Assembly: GCF_015461805.1 (NCBI RefSeq)
Contig: NZ_JACVZE010000001.1
Location: forward strand, 930,001 to 994,000
DNA length: 64,000 nucleotides
Source of the DNA: Pseudomonas pisciculturae
GTDB lineage: Bacteria; Pseudomonadota; Gammaproteobacteria; Pseudomonadales; Pseudomonadaceae
Direction: 5' to 3'
Positions within the stretch are counted from its first letter, which is position 1. The number at the start of each line of letters is the position of its first letter. Shown piece by piece: positions 25,601 to 34,948 of the stretch. A model generated the notes under the pieces. That model was not told the DNA's origin. It ran no database searches and was given only the letters and a program-made list of their open reading frames with translations. Both the position numbers and the translations under genes were made by a program.

Positions 25601-26502
25601 CGCGCCCATTTTTCCATCACAAAGTCGACAAAAGCCCGCAGTTTCGGCAGACGGTAACGGTCTTGGCCATACAGCACGTGCATGGGGCGGCTCGGCAACT
25701 GATAGGTGGTCAGCAAGGCCACCAGCTTGCCGGTCTGCAGGTCCGGCTGCACCAGGGCATCGGGCAACATGACGATGCCCATGCCTTGCACAGCCGCCTG
25801 GCGTAGGCCTTGGGAGCTATTGATGGTCAGTGAGCCGGATACCGGCACCTCCACTTCGCCTTCTTCGCCAGTCATGCGCCACAGCTTGTCGGCGTTGCGC
25901 CAATCGTCGGTGGAAGGGTAGGCGAACGCCAGGCAGTCATGTTGCTGCAAATCTTCAGGGGTTTGCGGTATACCGCGCCGTGCCAGGTAATCAGGTGAGG
26001 CGCAGAGGGTGATGGTGTAGTCCTGCATCGGCCGGGCGATCAGGCTTGAAGGCTCCAATTCGCCGAGGCGGATGGCCACGTCGAAGCCGCTGTCGACCAT
26101 GTCCACGCGCTGGTTGCTGAGCACGACGTAGAGTTTGATCAACGGGTAGCGTTGGGCAAATTCGCTCAAGGCCGGCGCCAGGCGCTCCGTGCCAAAGGCT
26201 GGCGGAGCAGTGATACGCAAGGTGCCTTTGGGTATCTCGCTGTGTGCCTGTTCGGCCAGTTGTTCGGAGTCTGCCACCAGCCCCAGTACTTCCAGGCAAC
26301 GTTGGTAATACTGCCCACCAAATTCCGTGAGGCTTTGTTTGCGCGTGGTGCGCTTGAGCAGGCTGACGCCCAGGCGTTGCTCCAAGGCGCGCAGATGGTT
26401 GCCGACCATGGTGGTCGACAGACCGCACGCCTGGGCGGCTGCGGTCATGCTGCCGGTTTCCACCACCTTCACATATACCGACATTGCCTGGAATAAATCC
26501 AT
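25597..26502 (-). CDS. LysR-family transcriptional regulator
   Basis: 301 residues. The winged helix-turn-helix is MDLFQAMSVYVKVVETGSM, TAAAQACGLSTTMVGNHLRAL; then RTTRKQSLTEFG and a substrate-binding domain (PKGTLRITAPPAFGTERLAP). This is the same LysR subgroup as the gene at 18683. The start is ATG at 26502. It is divergent from the aminotransferase gene with 103 bases between, so that gene is a plausible target. Confidence 0.92.
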   Translation of the reverse strand: MDLFQAMSVYVKVVETGSMTAAAQACGLSTTMVGNHLRALEQRLGVSLLKRTTRKQSLTEFGGQYYQRCLEVLGLVADSEQLAEQAHSEIPKGTLRITAPPAFGTERLAPALSEFAQRYPLIKLYVVLSNQRVDMVDSGFDVAIRLGELEPSSLIARPMQDYTITLCASPDYLARRGIPQTPEDLQQHDCLAFAYPSTDDWRNADKLWRMTGEEGEVEVPVSGSLTINSSQGLRQAAVQGMGIVMLPDALVQPDLQTGKLVALLTTYQLPSRPMHVLYGQDRYRLPKLRAFVDFVMEKWAR

Positions 26503-26605
26503 TATCAAGCCCTGATTTAAAGTCATTGCAGGAATGTGCAGTTTATCCATCACTGGTGGCTAACGATACTGGCGCCATCACAACGATGCACTGGAGCCCG
26601 CCACC

Positions 26606-27775
26606 ATGACCGCCGCCTGCCTGATGACCACTTACCAACCTTTGGCCCTGAGCTTTACCCGCGGCCTGGGCACGCGCCTGTGGGACCAGCAAGGTCGCGA
26701 GTACCTGGATGCCGTGGCCGGTGTGGCGGTGACCAACGTCGGTCACTCTCACCCCAGGTTGGTGACGGCCATCAGTGAACAAGCCGGTTTGTTGTTGCAT
26801 ACCTCCAACCTCTACAGCATCGATTGGCAACAACGGTTGGCCCAGCGCCTGACCCAGCTGTCCGGCCTGGACCGTGCCTTCTTCAACAACTCCGGCGCCG
26901 AAGCCAACGAAACCGCGCTGAAACTGGCGCGGTTGCATGGCTGGAAAAAGGGCATTGAGGAACCGTTGGTGGTGGTGATGGAAAACGCCTTTCACGGTCG
27001 CACCCTCGGCACGATGGCGGCCAGTGACGGGCCCTCGGTACGCCTGGGTTTTCAACGGCTGCCGGGGGATTTCCTCAAGGTCGGCTTTGGCGATATGGCT
27101 GCGATAGAGGCGATCACTAGAGCCTTTGGTGCACGTATCGCCGCGGTGCTGCTGGAACCTATCCAGGGTGAAAGCGGCGTACTGCCAGCGCCGCCGGGCT
27201 ACCTGCGGGCCTTGCGCGATCACTGCACCCGTCACGGTTGGCTGCTTATGCTCGACGAAATCCAGACCGGCATCGGTCGTACCGGCGCCTGGTTTGCCTT
27301 CCAGCATGAAGGCATCGTTCCTGACGTGATGACCCTGGCAAAAGGCCTCGGCAACGGCGTGCCCATCGGCGCGTGCCTGGCCCGGTCGGCGGTGGCTCAA
27401 CTGTTCACGCCCGGTAGCCATGGCAGCACATTTGGCGGTAACCCGCTGGCGTGTCGTGTGGGGTGTACCGTGCTGGATATCATCGAAGAGCAGGGCTTGC
27501 TGCACAATGCTGCGCAACAAGGCGAGCGCCTGCTGGCGCGGTTGCGGGTTGAGCTGGCCGAGCATCCGCAGGTACTGGCGATTCGTGGGCAAGGCCTGAT
27601 GATCGGTATCGAGTTGGCTAGCCCTTATCGCGACCTGGCCCTGCGCGCCGCGCAAGAGCATGGTCTGCTGATTAACGTGACACGGGGCAAGATCATTCGT
27701 TTGTTGCCGCCGTTGACCCTGGATGCCAAGGAGGTGGAAATGATCGTACGGGCCATTACCCGTTTACTTGCTTGA
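26606..27775 (+). CDS. Class III aminotransferase, acetylornithine aminotransferase-like
   Basis: 389 residues. A PLP-dependent enzyme resembling Arg[21 protein letters not shown] at the N-terminus, [18 protein letters not shown], the cofactor Asp in [14 protein letters not shown], the Schiff-base Lys in [15 protein letters not shown] and [13 protein letters not shown]. Pseudomonas carries several ArgD paralogues for arginine and diamine metabolism, and no arg genes lie nearby, so this is probably a catabolic paralogue rather than the biosynthetic enzyme. ATG at 26606 is used; ATG at 26624 is an alternative. A REP doublet follows. Confidence 0.9.
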   Translation: MTAACLMTTYQPLALSFTRGLGTRLWDQQGREYLDAVAGVAVTNVGHSHPRLVTAISEQAGLLLHTSNLYSIDWQQRLAQRLTQLSGLDRAFFNNSGAEANETALKLARLHGWKKGIEEPLVVVMENAFHGRTLGTMAASDGPSVRLGFQRLPGDFLKVGFGDMAAIEAITRAFGARIAAVLLEPIQGESGVLPAPPGYLRALRDHCTRHGWLLMLDEIQTGIGRTGAWFAFQHEGIVPDVMTLAKGLGNGVPIGACLARSAVAQLFTPGSHGSTFGGNPLACRVGCTVLDIIEEQGLLHNAAQQGERLLARLRVELAEHPQVLAIRGQGLMIGIELASPYRDLALRAAQEHGLLINVTRGKIIRLLPPLTLDAKEVEMIVRAITRLLA

Positions 27776-27788
27776 AATATGATCAAAA

Positions 27789-27877
27789 TGTGGGAGCTGG
27801 CTTGCCTGCGATAACGGAGAGCCAGTGACTAATGTGCTCACTGATACACCGCTATCGCAGGCAAGCCAGCTCCCACA
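27789..27877. repeat. REP doublet, GAGCTGGCTTGCCTGCGAT type
   Basis: TGTGGGAGCTGGCTTGCCTG inverted against CAGGCAAGCCAGCTCCCACA around a less conserved centre. This is a different sequence class from the doublets at 2920 and 24789. Confidence 0.9.
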
Positions 27878-27894
27878 AGGTATCTCCATTGTTT

Positions 27895-28809
27895 TCAGAG
27901 GTCATGCCCATTCAGCCACTCCTGGTTCATGGTCTCCTTGTCCCCCAGGTAATCCAGCAGCCACGCCATTGCCGGCGACAATTTGTTCTGCGCCCACGCC
28001 ACACACGAGGGACTGGCCGGAAACGGCCGGCTCAACTGCAAGGCCACCAGTTCACCGCGCTCAATCCACGGCAACACCTGATGCGCCGGCGCCATGCCAA
28101 CGCACAAGCCATCGCGCAGGCAATCGATGGCCGACGGCCAATTCGGCACCACCAGCCGCCGCTGGTTATCCAGGGTCCAGGTGTCGCGCTTGGGCAGGTT
28201 GCGCGACGTGTCGGTCATGCACAGCGAGGCGTAGGGGCGCAATTGGTCGTCGCTGAGCAAACCTTCCAGTGCTGCCAGTGGATGCTTCGCGCTGACCACA
28301 CACAGCCAGTTCAGCAAACCCATATCGCGAAAGCTGAAGTGGCTGGCCACCGGTACAGCGCTGGTGGCGCCGATCACAATGTCAGTGCGCTCGTCCGCCA
28401 GGGCATCCCACACGCCGTTGTACACCTCGTACTCCAGCAACAACTCCACCTCGGGAAACTGCCGGTAGAAATCCAACACCAATTGCCGGCAGCGTTGGGG
28501 TTTGACGATGGAGTCCACCGCCACCTTCAACTGGCCGCTCCAACCATTGGCCACTTGCTGGCACAGGCGCCTTGTGCCGAGCATTTTTTTCATCACGCCG
28601 CGAGCCTCTTCTATAAAGAGGCGGCCGGCGGGCGTCAGTTCCACATCGCGATGGCGTCGCACGAACAAGGGCACTGCCAGCCATTCTTCAATCTGACGCA
28701 CTGTGTAGCTGATGGCCGACGGCACGCGGTGCAATTCCTGGGCGGCTGCGCTGAAACTGCCATGGCGCGCCACCGCATCGACTACATCCAGGGAGTATTC
28801 GGACCACAT
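27895..28809 (-). CDS. punR: LysR-family regulator PunR (YdhB-type)
   Basis: 304 residues, close along its length to E. coli YdhB/PunR: MWSEYSLDVVDAVARHGSF, SAAAQELHRVPSAISYTVRQ, PLFVRRHRDVELTPAGR, and the C-terminal SPAMAWLLDYLGDKETMNQEW (split). In E. coli PunR activates the adjacent purine transporter gene punC in response to adenosine. The same divergent neighbour is present here, 122 bases away. The start is ATG at 28809. Confidence 0.9.
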   Translation of the reverse strand: MWSEYSLDVVDAVARHGSFSAAAQELHRVPSAISYTVRQIEEWLAVPLFVRRHRDVELTPAGRLFIEEARGVMKKMLGTRRLCQQVANGWSGQLKVAVDSIVKPQRCRQLVLDFYRQFPEVELLLEYEVYNGVWDALADERTDIVIGATSAVPVASHFSFRDMGLLNWLCVVSAKHPLAALEGLLSDDQLRPYASLCMTDTSRNLPKRDTWTLDNQRRLVVPNWPSAIDCLRDGLCVGMAPAHQVLPWIERGELVALQLSRPFPASPSCVAWAQNKLSPAMAWLLDYLGDKETMNQEWLNGHDL

Positions 28810-28931
28810 CGTCGCTGCCTTCAAAATTATTGATAGAGGTGTCCAATTATTATCGCTTCACACACAAACTGTCAGCTTCATAATGGGCGCCAGTCAGCAA
28901 ATAGTTTGATGGCAGGATCTACAAGGCGTCG

Positions 28932-30116
28932 ATGAAAAATTCTTTTGGTTTCACCTGGTATCTGGCGGGGCTGAGCATGCTCGGTTATCTCGCCATGGAC
29001 ATGTACTTGCCTGCGTTTGGCGCCATGGGCGAGCAGTTGCAGATTGGCGCGGGGGCGGTGGGCGCCAGCCTGAGTATTTTCCTCGCCGGCTTTGCGGTGG
29101 GGCAGTTGTTGTGGGGGCCGTTGTCTGACCGCTTGGGGCGCAAGCCGATTCTGCTTGCCGGCCTTAGCCTGTTCGTACTGGGCTGTGCGGGGATGTTCTG
29201 GGTCGAGACTGCGCCGCAACTGCTGGCGCTGCGCTTTATGCAAGCGATTGGCGTGTGTTCCGCCGCCGTGAGCTGGCAAGCGCTGGTAATTGACCGCTAC
29301 CCGGCGGACAAGGCCCATCGCGTGTTCGCCAGCATCATGCCGTTGATGTCACTGTCACCAGCCCTGGCGCCGCTGTTGGGCGCGATGGTGTTGAATCACC
29401 TTGGCTGGCAGGCGATCTTCGGGGTATTGCTGGGGGTGTCGTTGCTGTTGCTGCTGCCTACATTATTCCTGCGCACCGTGCCGAAACGCCAGGCGGTTGA
29501 AGGTGAAACTTCACGCCTGGGCTACGGCCAGTTGCTGACCTCTCGCGTGTTTACCGGCAACGTGATGATGTTCGCCGCATGCTCGGCCAGCTTCTTCGCC
29601 TGGCTGACCGCGTCACCGTTCATCCTCGGAGACATGGGCTACAGCCCGAATGACATCGGCCTGAGCTACGTGCTGCCGACGTTGGCTTTTCTGGTGGGCG
29701 GCTACAGCTGCCGCAGTGCCTTGCAGCATTTGCAGGGTAAGACGCTGTTGCCGTGGTTGCTGCTGGCTTACTGCATCAGCATGGTGGCGTTGTATCTGGT
29801 TGCCACGTTGACCGTGCCGACCCTTACGACTTTATTGATTCCGTTCTGCCTGATGGCACTGGTCAACGGTGCCAGTTATCCCATCGTCGTGGCGAATGCG
29901 CTGATGCCCTTTGCAGAAAATTCCGGCAAGGCGGCGGCGCTGCAAAATACGCTGCAATTGGGGCTGTGCTTTTTAAGCAGCTTGTTGGTGTCGTCGATGA
30001 TTGACCAGCCCCTGTTGATTACCGTGATCGTGATGCTGGCGACGGCGCCGTTGGCGGTGTTGGGGTATTGGTTGGCGCGGCCGAAATCGGATAATTCGGA
30101 ACTGGCAAAGGCTTGA
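28932..30116 (+). CDS. punC: MFS purine nucleoside transporter PunC (YdhC-type)
   Basis: 394 residues, twelve membrane helices. It matches E. coli YdhC/Pun[43 protein letters not shown] (split), [20 protein letters not shown]. The family was once listed as Bcr-type drug exporters; PunC imports adenosine and possibly other purine nucleosides. The divergent punR and a Tsx-like outer-membrane channel next door support a purine uptake role here. The ATG at 28932 precedes the first helix. Confidence 0.9.
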   Translation: MKNSFGFTWYLAGLSMLGYLAMDMYLPAFGAMGEQLQIGAGAVGASLSIFLAGFAVGQLLWGPLSDRLGRKPILLAGLSLFVLGCAGMFWVETAPQLLALRFMQAIGVCSAAVSWQALVIDRYPADKAHRVFASIMPLMSLSPALAPLLGAMVLNHLGWQAIFGVLLGVSLLLLLPTLFLRTVPKRQAVEGETSRLGYGQLLTSRVFTGNVMMFAACSASFFAWLTASPFILGDMGYSPNDIGLSYVLPTLAFLVGGYSCRSALQHLQGKTLLPWLLLAYCISMVALYLVATLTVPTLTTLLIPFCLMALVNGASYPIVVANALMPFAENSGKAAALQNTLQLGLCFLSSLLVSSMIDQPLLITVIVMLATAPLAVLGYWLARPKSDNSELAKA

Positions 30117-30135
30117 CCTGGCAATACGGTAAAAA

Positions 30136-30229
30136 AATGTGGGAGGGGGCTTGCTCCCGATAGCGGTGTGTCAGTCAGCATTTTCAGTACTGACACTCCA
30201 CAATCGGGAGCAAGCCCCCTCCCACATTT
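30136..30229. repeat. REP doublet, GGGGGCTTGCTCCC type
   Basis: ATGTGGGAGGGGGCTTGCTC inverted against GAGCAAGCCCCCTCCCACAT, with a TCAGTCAG/CTGACAC-containing centre. Between the convergent punC and Tsx-like genes. Confidence 0.9.
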
Positions 30230-30263
30230 TGATTGGGTTTCTTCAGTGTTTAAGCTGCATGAG

Positions 30264-31097
30264 TTAGAAGGTGATTTCCATATTCACCGTCGGCGTCGAC
30301 GTGCGGCTACCCCGGCCACCGTCCACACCAAACTTGTTATGCCAGTACTCGTAGCCCACCCCGAGATACAGGTTCGGCTTCACGCTCTTGCCCGGTCGCA
30401 CTGCCACCATCAACGCCGTACGCATCAGCGCTTCCGGCGCGGTATCGCGGCCATGGTAATCCTCGCCTTTTTCCCCAACGTAATTGATGAAACCCTGGAA
30501 TTTCGCCCCATGGTTGGCGATCTCGAACGGGCGCATCCACGTCAGGTTGAGCATGTAGGTATCGTCGAACGTGTGGTTCGACTCCCGGGCGCCAGGGATG
30601 CCGGTGTGGTTCTTTTCCTTGTAGTACATCAGGCTCAGGTCCAACACGCCGACGGTATTGAACTTGAGGGTCGGGCCAATCACCAGGGCACGCTTTTTGG
30701 CGGAGGCGAAGTTGTTGTTGCGGTTCGCGTCGAAGCCCAGGGTCAGCGCGTAATCCTTGATCACACCGGTGCCCAGCGGTACATCGAACACCCGTGATGC
30801 GTACAACTGATGCCGGTACACCGCATACACCTCACTGCCACCATGATCGGTGCCCTTGCGTGGGTCGCGGCTGTCGGAGAGGAACACATCCAGGTTCAGG
30901 AAGTTGCTGCCGTATTGGTAGCCGCTGGCGTGGGTAAAGCTGTAGATGCGCTTGCTGAAATCGTCGGGGTTATTGGGATTGGTGAACTGTTGGCCGTAGC
31001 GAAACCCTACGCTGTTGTTCATCCATTCCACCGCGACGGCCTCCCCGCCGCCGAGCAGGGTGAGCAATACGGTTGCGCCGTGCAGTGCCTTTTTCAT
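30264..31097 (-). CDS. Nucleoside-specific outer-membrane channel, Tsx/OmpK family
   Basis: 277 residues. A signal peptide ends EAVAVEW and is followed by NNSVGFRYGQQFTNPNN and a series of amphipathic strands; the C-terminus TVNMEITF ends in Phe as outer-membrane barrels do. The family (Tsx, OmpK) forms nucleoside-specific channels. It lies convergent to punC and 143 bases from a LysR gene on the same strand. Together with punC and the NCS2 permease this gives a plausible outer- and inner-membrane purine route. AAGGAAC precedes the ATG. Confidence 0.88.
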   Translation of the reverse strand: MKKALHGATVLLTLLGGGEAVAVEWMNNSVGFRYGQQFTNPNNPDDFSKRIYSFTHASGYQYGSNFLNLDVFLSDSRDPRKGTDHGGSEVYAVYRHQLYASRVFDVPLGTGVIKDYALTLGFDANRNNNFASAKKRALVIGPTLKFNTVGVLDLSLMYYKEKNHTGIPGARESNHTFDDTYMLNLTWMRPFEIANHGAKFQGFINYVGEKGEDYHGRDTAPEALMRTALMVAVRPGKSVKPNLYLGVGYEYWHNKFGVDGGRGSRTSTPTVNMEITF

Positions 31098-31240
31098 TGT
31101 TTTAGTTCCTTTGGCGTTTGGCTCATGACGGCCTTGCAGGGGCCGACCGGCGCAGTATCAGCACAAGGGCGGCGTGCGCCAAAGAACAGAATCTCGCCTG
31201 GGCCGATGCCGAATCGGCAGCAACGAAACTGCCGTTAAAG

Positions 31241-32191
31241 TCAGGAAATACGCGGCGCGCAGAGCGTTTCTTCCCGTTCGCGCAGGGCGATTTCCTCGCC
31301 CAGCAAGTGGGTTAGGGCTTGCACTGCTACCGGCAGGTCGCGGTCTTTGCGGGCATACACGCCGAGGTCGCTGAAGATGCCGCCCTGGTCACTCAAGGGG
31401 ATATGCAGCAGTTCGCCGCGTGCCAGGTCGGCCTCGATGCCGATACGGGTCTGAAAGGCGATGCCCAATTGCTGGCGCGCCAACTGCCGGGCCAACTCCA
31501 TGGAGTTGCTGTGCAGCAAGGGTTTGTTCGCGGCCGCTGTGCGCTTATGCAACGGGGCGATCAGGTGATGCACCGACAGCTCGCTCTTGGCCTGGATCAC
31601 CCCATGTTCGCAACACTGCCCGTAGCTGACCCTGGCCTCACCGGCCAACGGGTGGGTGGGGGCCATCAGTGCACCCAAGCGGAAATGCCCGACACACAGC
31701 TGCGTAATTTCAGCGTTTCGGGGTAGGGCAAAGGCCAGCCCAACATCAGCCTGGCCATTGGTCACCGCACTTGGGATCGACTGCGAACCTTGCACCGTCA
31801 CGCCAATCGTCACCTGCGGGTAACGCTCGCGCATGCGCTTGAGGGCGGCGGGCAGCAGTTCGACGGCGGCACCTTCCACCGTGGCAATTTCCACATGGCC
31901 AGTCTGCACACCGTGCAAGCCATCCAGTTCGCCGCGCATCCGTTCCACATCCTGCAACAGCAGCGTCACGTGGCGGGTGAGGATCTCACCGGCGGCTGTT
32001 ACCCGCAGCCCGCCCGGCAGGCGATCGAACAGTGGCGTGCCCATTTCATCTTCCAGCTTGAGGATCTGTCGGTTCACCGCCGATGACGCCACGTTAAGGC
32101 GACGCGCCGCCTCCCGGATCGAATGACAGCGCCGCACCATGTCGAAGTAATAGATCGCTGGGGCGTGAATACGCAGCTTACGGTTGAGCAT
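31241..32191 (-). CDS. LysR-family transcriptional regulator of the NCS2 permease
   Basis: 316 residues. Winged helix-turn-helix: MVRRCHSIREAARRLNVASS and AVNRQILKLEDEMGTPLFDR; the substrate-binding domain starts TGHVEIATVEGAAVELLP. It is divergent from the nucleobase permease gene, with 173 bases between the starts, which makes that permease and perhaps the downstream Tsx-like gene its likely targets. The inducer is unknown. Confidence 0.9.
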   Translation of the reverse strand: MLNRKLRIHAPAIYYFDMVRRCHSIREAARRLNVASSAVNRQILKLEDEMGTPLFDRLPGGLRVTAAGEILTRHVTLLLQDVERMRGELDGLHGVQTGHVEIATVEGAAVELLPAALKRMRERYPQVTIGVTVQGSQSIPSAVTNGQADVGLAFALPRNAEITQLCVGHFRLGALMAPTHPLAGEARVSYGQCCEHGVIQAKSELSVHHLIAPLHKRTAAANKPLLHSNSMELARQLARQQLGIAFQTRIGIEADLARGELLHIPLSDQGGIFSDLGVYARKDRDLPVAVQALTHLLGEEIALREREETLCAPRIS

Positions 32192-32364
32192 TTTTTTTCA
32201 GGTCCTTTTGCGCACGGCTTCAAGCCACAGGGCAGGGCGGCTGAATGGATTTTTGTAACGACTGGGTAGAGCCTATTGTGGGATTGATTGTATACAACTC
32301 TATGGACATCCCTTGATTCCTTTGCATACAGTGATTGCACAACAAAAACAGAGATCCCCTCACC

Positions 32365-33867
32365 ATGACTATCCCGAAGGCGTCACCGCAGCGGCCTGAA
32401 GATGAAAATCTAGGCGTCGCGGCCAACATGGCTTACGGCCTGCAGCATGTGCTCACCATGTACGGCGGCATCGTTGCCGTACCGCTGATCGTCGGCCAGG
32501 CGGCCGGTCTGTCGCCGGCGGATATCGGCTTGCTGATCGCCGCGTCGTTGTTTGCCGGTGGCCTGGCCACACTCTTGCAAACCCTTGGCCTGCCGTTTTT
32601 TGGCTGTCAGTTGCCGCTGGTGCAGGGTGTGTCCTTCGCCGGTGTGGCGACGATGGTGGCGATTGTGGGCAGCGACGGCGCCGGCGGGGTGCCGGCGATT
32701 CTCGGGGCGGTGATGGCCGCGTCGTTTATCGGCTTATTGATCACGCCGGTGTTCTCGCGGATCACCAAGTTTTTCCCGCCCCTGGTGACCGGCATCGTGA
32801 TTACCACCATCGGCTTGACCCTAATGCCCGTTGCAGCGCGCTGGGCGATGGGCGGTAACAGCCGCGCGGCAGATTTCGGCAGCATGTCGAATGTCGGCCT
32901 GGCGGCGCTCACTTTGGTATTGGTGCTGTTGTTGAGCAAGATCGGCAGCGCGACCATCTCGCGCCTGTCGATCCTGCTGGCGATGGTGATTGGCACCGTG
33001 ATTGCGGTGTTCCTGGGCATGGCGGACTTCTCGGGCGTCACCCAAGGGCCGATGTTCGGCTTCCCTACACCATTCCATTTCGGCATGCCAACCTTCCATG
33101 TGGCAGCGATCATTTCCATGTGCATCGTAGTGATGGTGACCCTGGTGGAAACCTCGGCGGACATCCTGGCGGTGGGCGAAATCATCGACACCAAGATTGA
33201 CTCCAAACGCTTGGGCAACGGCCTGCGTGCCGATATGTTGTCGAGCATGTTCGCGCCGATTTTCGGTTCGTTCACCCAGAGCGCGTTCGCCCAGAACGTC
33301 GGCCTGGTGGCGGTTACCGGGGTCAAAAGCCGTTTTGTAGTGGCGACCGGCGGGTTGTTTCTGGTGATCCTCGGGCTGCTGCCGTTCATGGGCCGGGTCA
33401 TCGCGGCCGTGCCAACGTCGGTGTTGGGCGGGGCGGGCATCGTGCTGTTTGGTACCGTGGCGGCGAGCGGCATTCGGACGCTGTCGAAGGTGGATTACCG
33501 CAACAATATGAACCTGATTATTGTGGCGACTTCCATCGGTTTCGGCATGATTCCCATCGCGGCGCCCAGCTTTTATGATCAGTTCCCGAGTTGGTTCGCG
33601 ACCATTTTCCATTCGGGTATCAGCTCGTCGGCGATCATGGCGATCCTACTGAACTTGGCGTTCAACCACTTCACCGCGGGGAATTCGGACCAGCAGTCGG
33701 TGTTTGTGGCGGGGACTGAGCGCAGCTTGTGCTTCCGTGATGTATCGGAACTGCGCGACGGGGATTATTTCAAGGGCGGCAAGCTGTTTGACGCCGAGGG
33801 TCGGGAGATTCCGTTGGTGGCCGATGCCCCGAAGAAAGTCACACAAGCTGAGGCCAGCGAAGTCTAA
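32365..33867 (+). CDS. NCS2 nucleobase permease (xanthine/uric acid type)
   Basis: 500 residues, about fourteen membrane segments. NCS2 signatures: VAANMAYGLQHVLTMYGGIV (motif with the His of helix 1), QLPLVQGVSFAGVATMV, VVMVTLVETSADILAVGEI and FTQSAFAQNVGLVAVTGV. The E-T-S-A-D segment and N-Q-V-like NVGLVAVTGV region fit the xanthine/urate branch (XanQ, UacT) better than the uracil branch. Proton-driven uptake of purine bases across the inner membrane is inferred from the family. The ATG at 32365 was chosen as the last one before the conserved N-terminus. A degenerate REP follows. Confidence 0.9.
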   Translation: MTIPKASPQRPEDENLGVAANMAYGLQHVLTMYGGIVAVPLIVGQAAGLSPADIGLLIAASLFAGGLATLLQTLGLPFFGCQLPLVQGVSFAGVATMVAIVGSDGAGGVPAILGAVMAASFIGLLITPVFSRITKFFPPLVTGIVITTIGLTLMPVAARWAMGGNSRAADFGSMSNVGLAALTLVLVLLLSKIGSATISRLSILLAMVIGTVIAVFLGMADFSGVTQGPMFGFPTPFHFGMPTFHVAAIISMCIVVMVTLVETSADILAVGEIIDTKIDSKRLGNGLRADMLSSMFAPIFGSFTQSAFAQNVGLVAVTGVKSRFVVATGGLFLVILGLLPFMGRVIAAVPTSVLGGAGIVLFGTVAASGIRTLSKVDYRNNMNLIIVATSIGFGMIPIAAPSFYDQFPSWFATIFHSGISSSAIMAILLNLAFNHFTAGNSDQQSVFVAGTERSLCFRDVSELRDGDYFKGGKLFDAEGREIPLVADAPKKVTQAEASEV

Positions 33868-33869
33868 AT

Positions 33870-33895
33870 GTGGGAGGGGGGGGGCCCCCCACCCA
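33870..33895. repeat. Degenerate single REP hairpin
   Basis: TGTGGGAGGGGG-like left end collapsed into a GGGGGG/CCCCCC palindrome. It looks like a single REP half that has lost its partner. Just after the NCS2 permease gene, it could serve as a weak terminator. Confidence 0.6.
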
Positions 33896-33921
33896 TATTG
33901 GAACTTATCCAGGATTGTGGT

Positions 33922-34854
33922 TCAGCCAGCCTTGAGTGCTTTGTACGGCACCGAGCACGCCTCATCCAAAAACTTCAGCACTGTCCCCATGCACGCTTGG
34001 CGTTCTTCCACATGGGGCATGTGGCTGGAGTCTTCAAACAGTGCCCAGCGCACGTCGGCAATTTCATCCAGGAACGGCTTGACCACCAGCGGCGTGGCCT
34101 CGTCGTGCCGGCCGGAAATCACCAGGGTCGGCACGTTGATCGCCGACAGGCGGCCGATGGATTTCCAATCTTTCAAGCTACCGATGACGTGGAACTCGGT
34201 CGGGCCACTCATGGCGTGATACACCGTGGGGTCTGAGTCCACTTGGGCAAAGGTGCGCGCCACTTCTTCCGGCCAAGGGTTGACCCGGCAAACGTGCTGG
34301 TCATAGAACACCCGCGATGCTGCGAGGTATTCCGGGTCTTGGTAAGTGCCGGCGGCCTCATGCTTGAGCAAGGTTTCATGCACGCCTTTGGGCAACAGGG
34401 TGCGCAGGCGGTTGGCTTCGCTGACCCAGGTGCGCATGCATGTCGGCGAGTTGGCCGGGATAAACGCGCGTAACCCCTTGGGCTGCAAGATCGCGTGCTC
34501 GCTACCGAGCATGCCACCCCAGGACTGGCCGAGGATCGCGTAGTTGTCGCTGATCTGCAGGTGCTCCAGCAGATTGTTCAGCTCTTCGAGGAACAGACCG
34601 ACGGTCCAGAAGGACGGGTCTTTGTCGGGCAAATGCGTGGAGCGCCCGTTGCCCAGCTGGTCATAGTGGATGACGGCATGGCCGCTGGCGGCAACGTCCT
34701 TGAACGCGTCGACATAATCATGGGTGCAGCCTGGGCCGCCGTGGATCACCACCAGCGGTGTACGGCCGCTGTTCAGGTCACCGGTGACACGGTACCAAGT
34801 CTGGTAGGCGCCAAACGCCGCATACCCTTCGCGGATTTTTTCGATGAATTCCAT
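33922..34854 (-). CDS. Proline-iminopeptidase-type alpha/beta hydrolase (PipR-locus copy 1)
   Basis: 310 residues. Alpha/beta hydrolase of the proline iminopeptidase / L-proline amide hydrolase group: oxyanion HGGPG in [12 protein letters not shown], nucleophile Ser in [13 protein letters not shown], acid Asp in SGRHDEATP, His in [10 protein letters not shown]. It would release N-terminal proline from short peptides or hydrolyse amino-acid amides in the cytoplasm. The start [10 protein letters not shown] at 34854 fits the family. A 22-nt inverted repeat centred 72 bases upstream also occurs in front of the other hydrolase gene. It is convergent to the NCS2 gene and adjacent to the LuxR solo on the same strand. 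Confidence 0.9.
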   Translation of the reverse strand: MEFIEKIREGYAAFGAYQTWYRVTGDLNSGRTPLVVIHGGPGCTHDYVDAFKDVAASGHAVIHYDQLGNGRSTHLPDKDPSFWTVGLFLEELNNLLEHLQISDNYAILGQSWGGMLGSEHAILQPKGLRAFIPANSPTCMRTWVSEANRLRTLLPKGVHETLLKHEAAGTYQDPEYLAASRVFYDQHVCRVNPWPEEVARTFAQVDSDPTVYHAMSGPTEFHVIGSLKDWKSIGRLSAINVPTLVISGRHDEATPLVVKPFLDEIADVRWALFEDSSHMPHVEERQACMGTVLKFLDEACSVPYKALKAG

Positions 34855-34914
34855 TTCGTGCCCTGCTCTGAAAAAAAGGATCAGGGCCACGATAATCCGT
34901 GCGGGCAATTCAGG

Positions 34915-34936
34915 TAACTAGCAAAACAGCTAGGTT
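34915..34936. promoter_or_regulatory. Lux-box-like 22-nt inverted repeat, site 1
   Basis: Half-sites TAACTAGC and GCTAGGTT separated by six bases (AAAACA). Six of eight positions pair. It is centred about 72 bases upstream of the hydrolase start at 34854 and matches in length and half-site sequence the element at 35793-35814. Binding by the adjacent LuxR protein is inferred. Confidence 0.6.
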
Positions 34937-34948
34937 TTTACTGCTGGG

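Noticed and set aside
33870..33895. Strong terminator after the NCS2 permease gene
   Set aside because: The G/C palindrome has no T run, and its left end is REP sequence, so it is listed as a degenerate REP instead.
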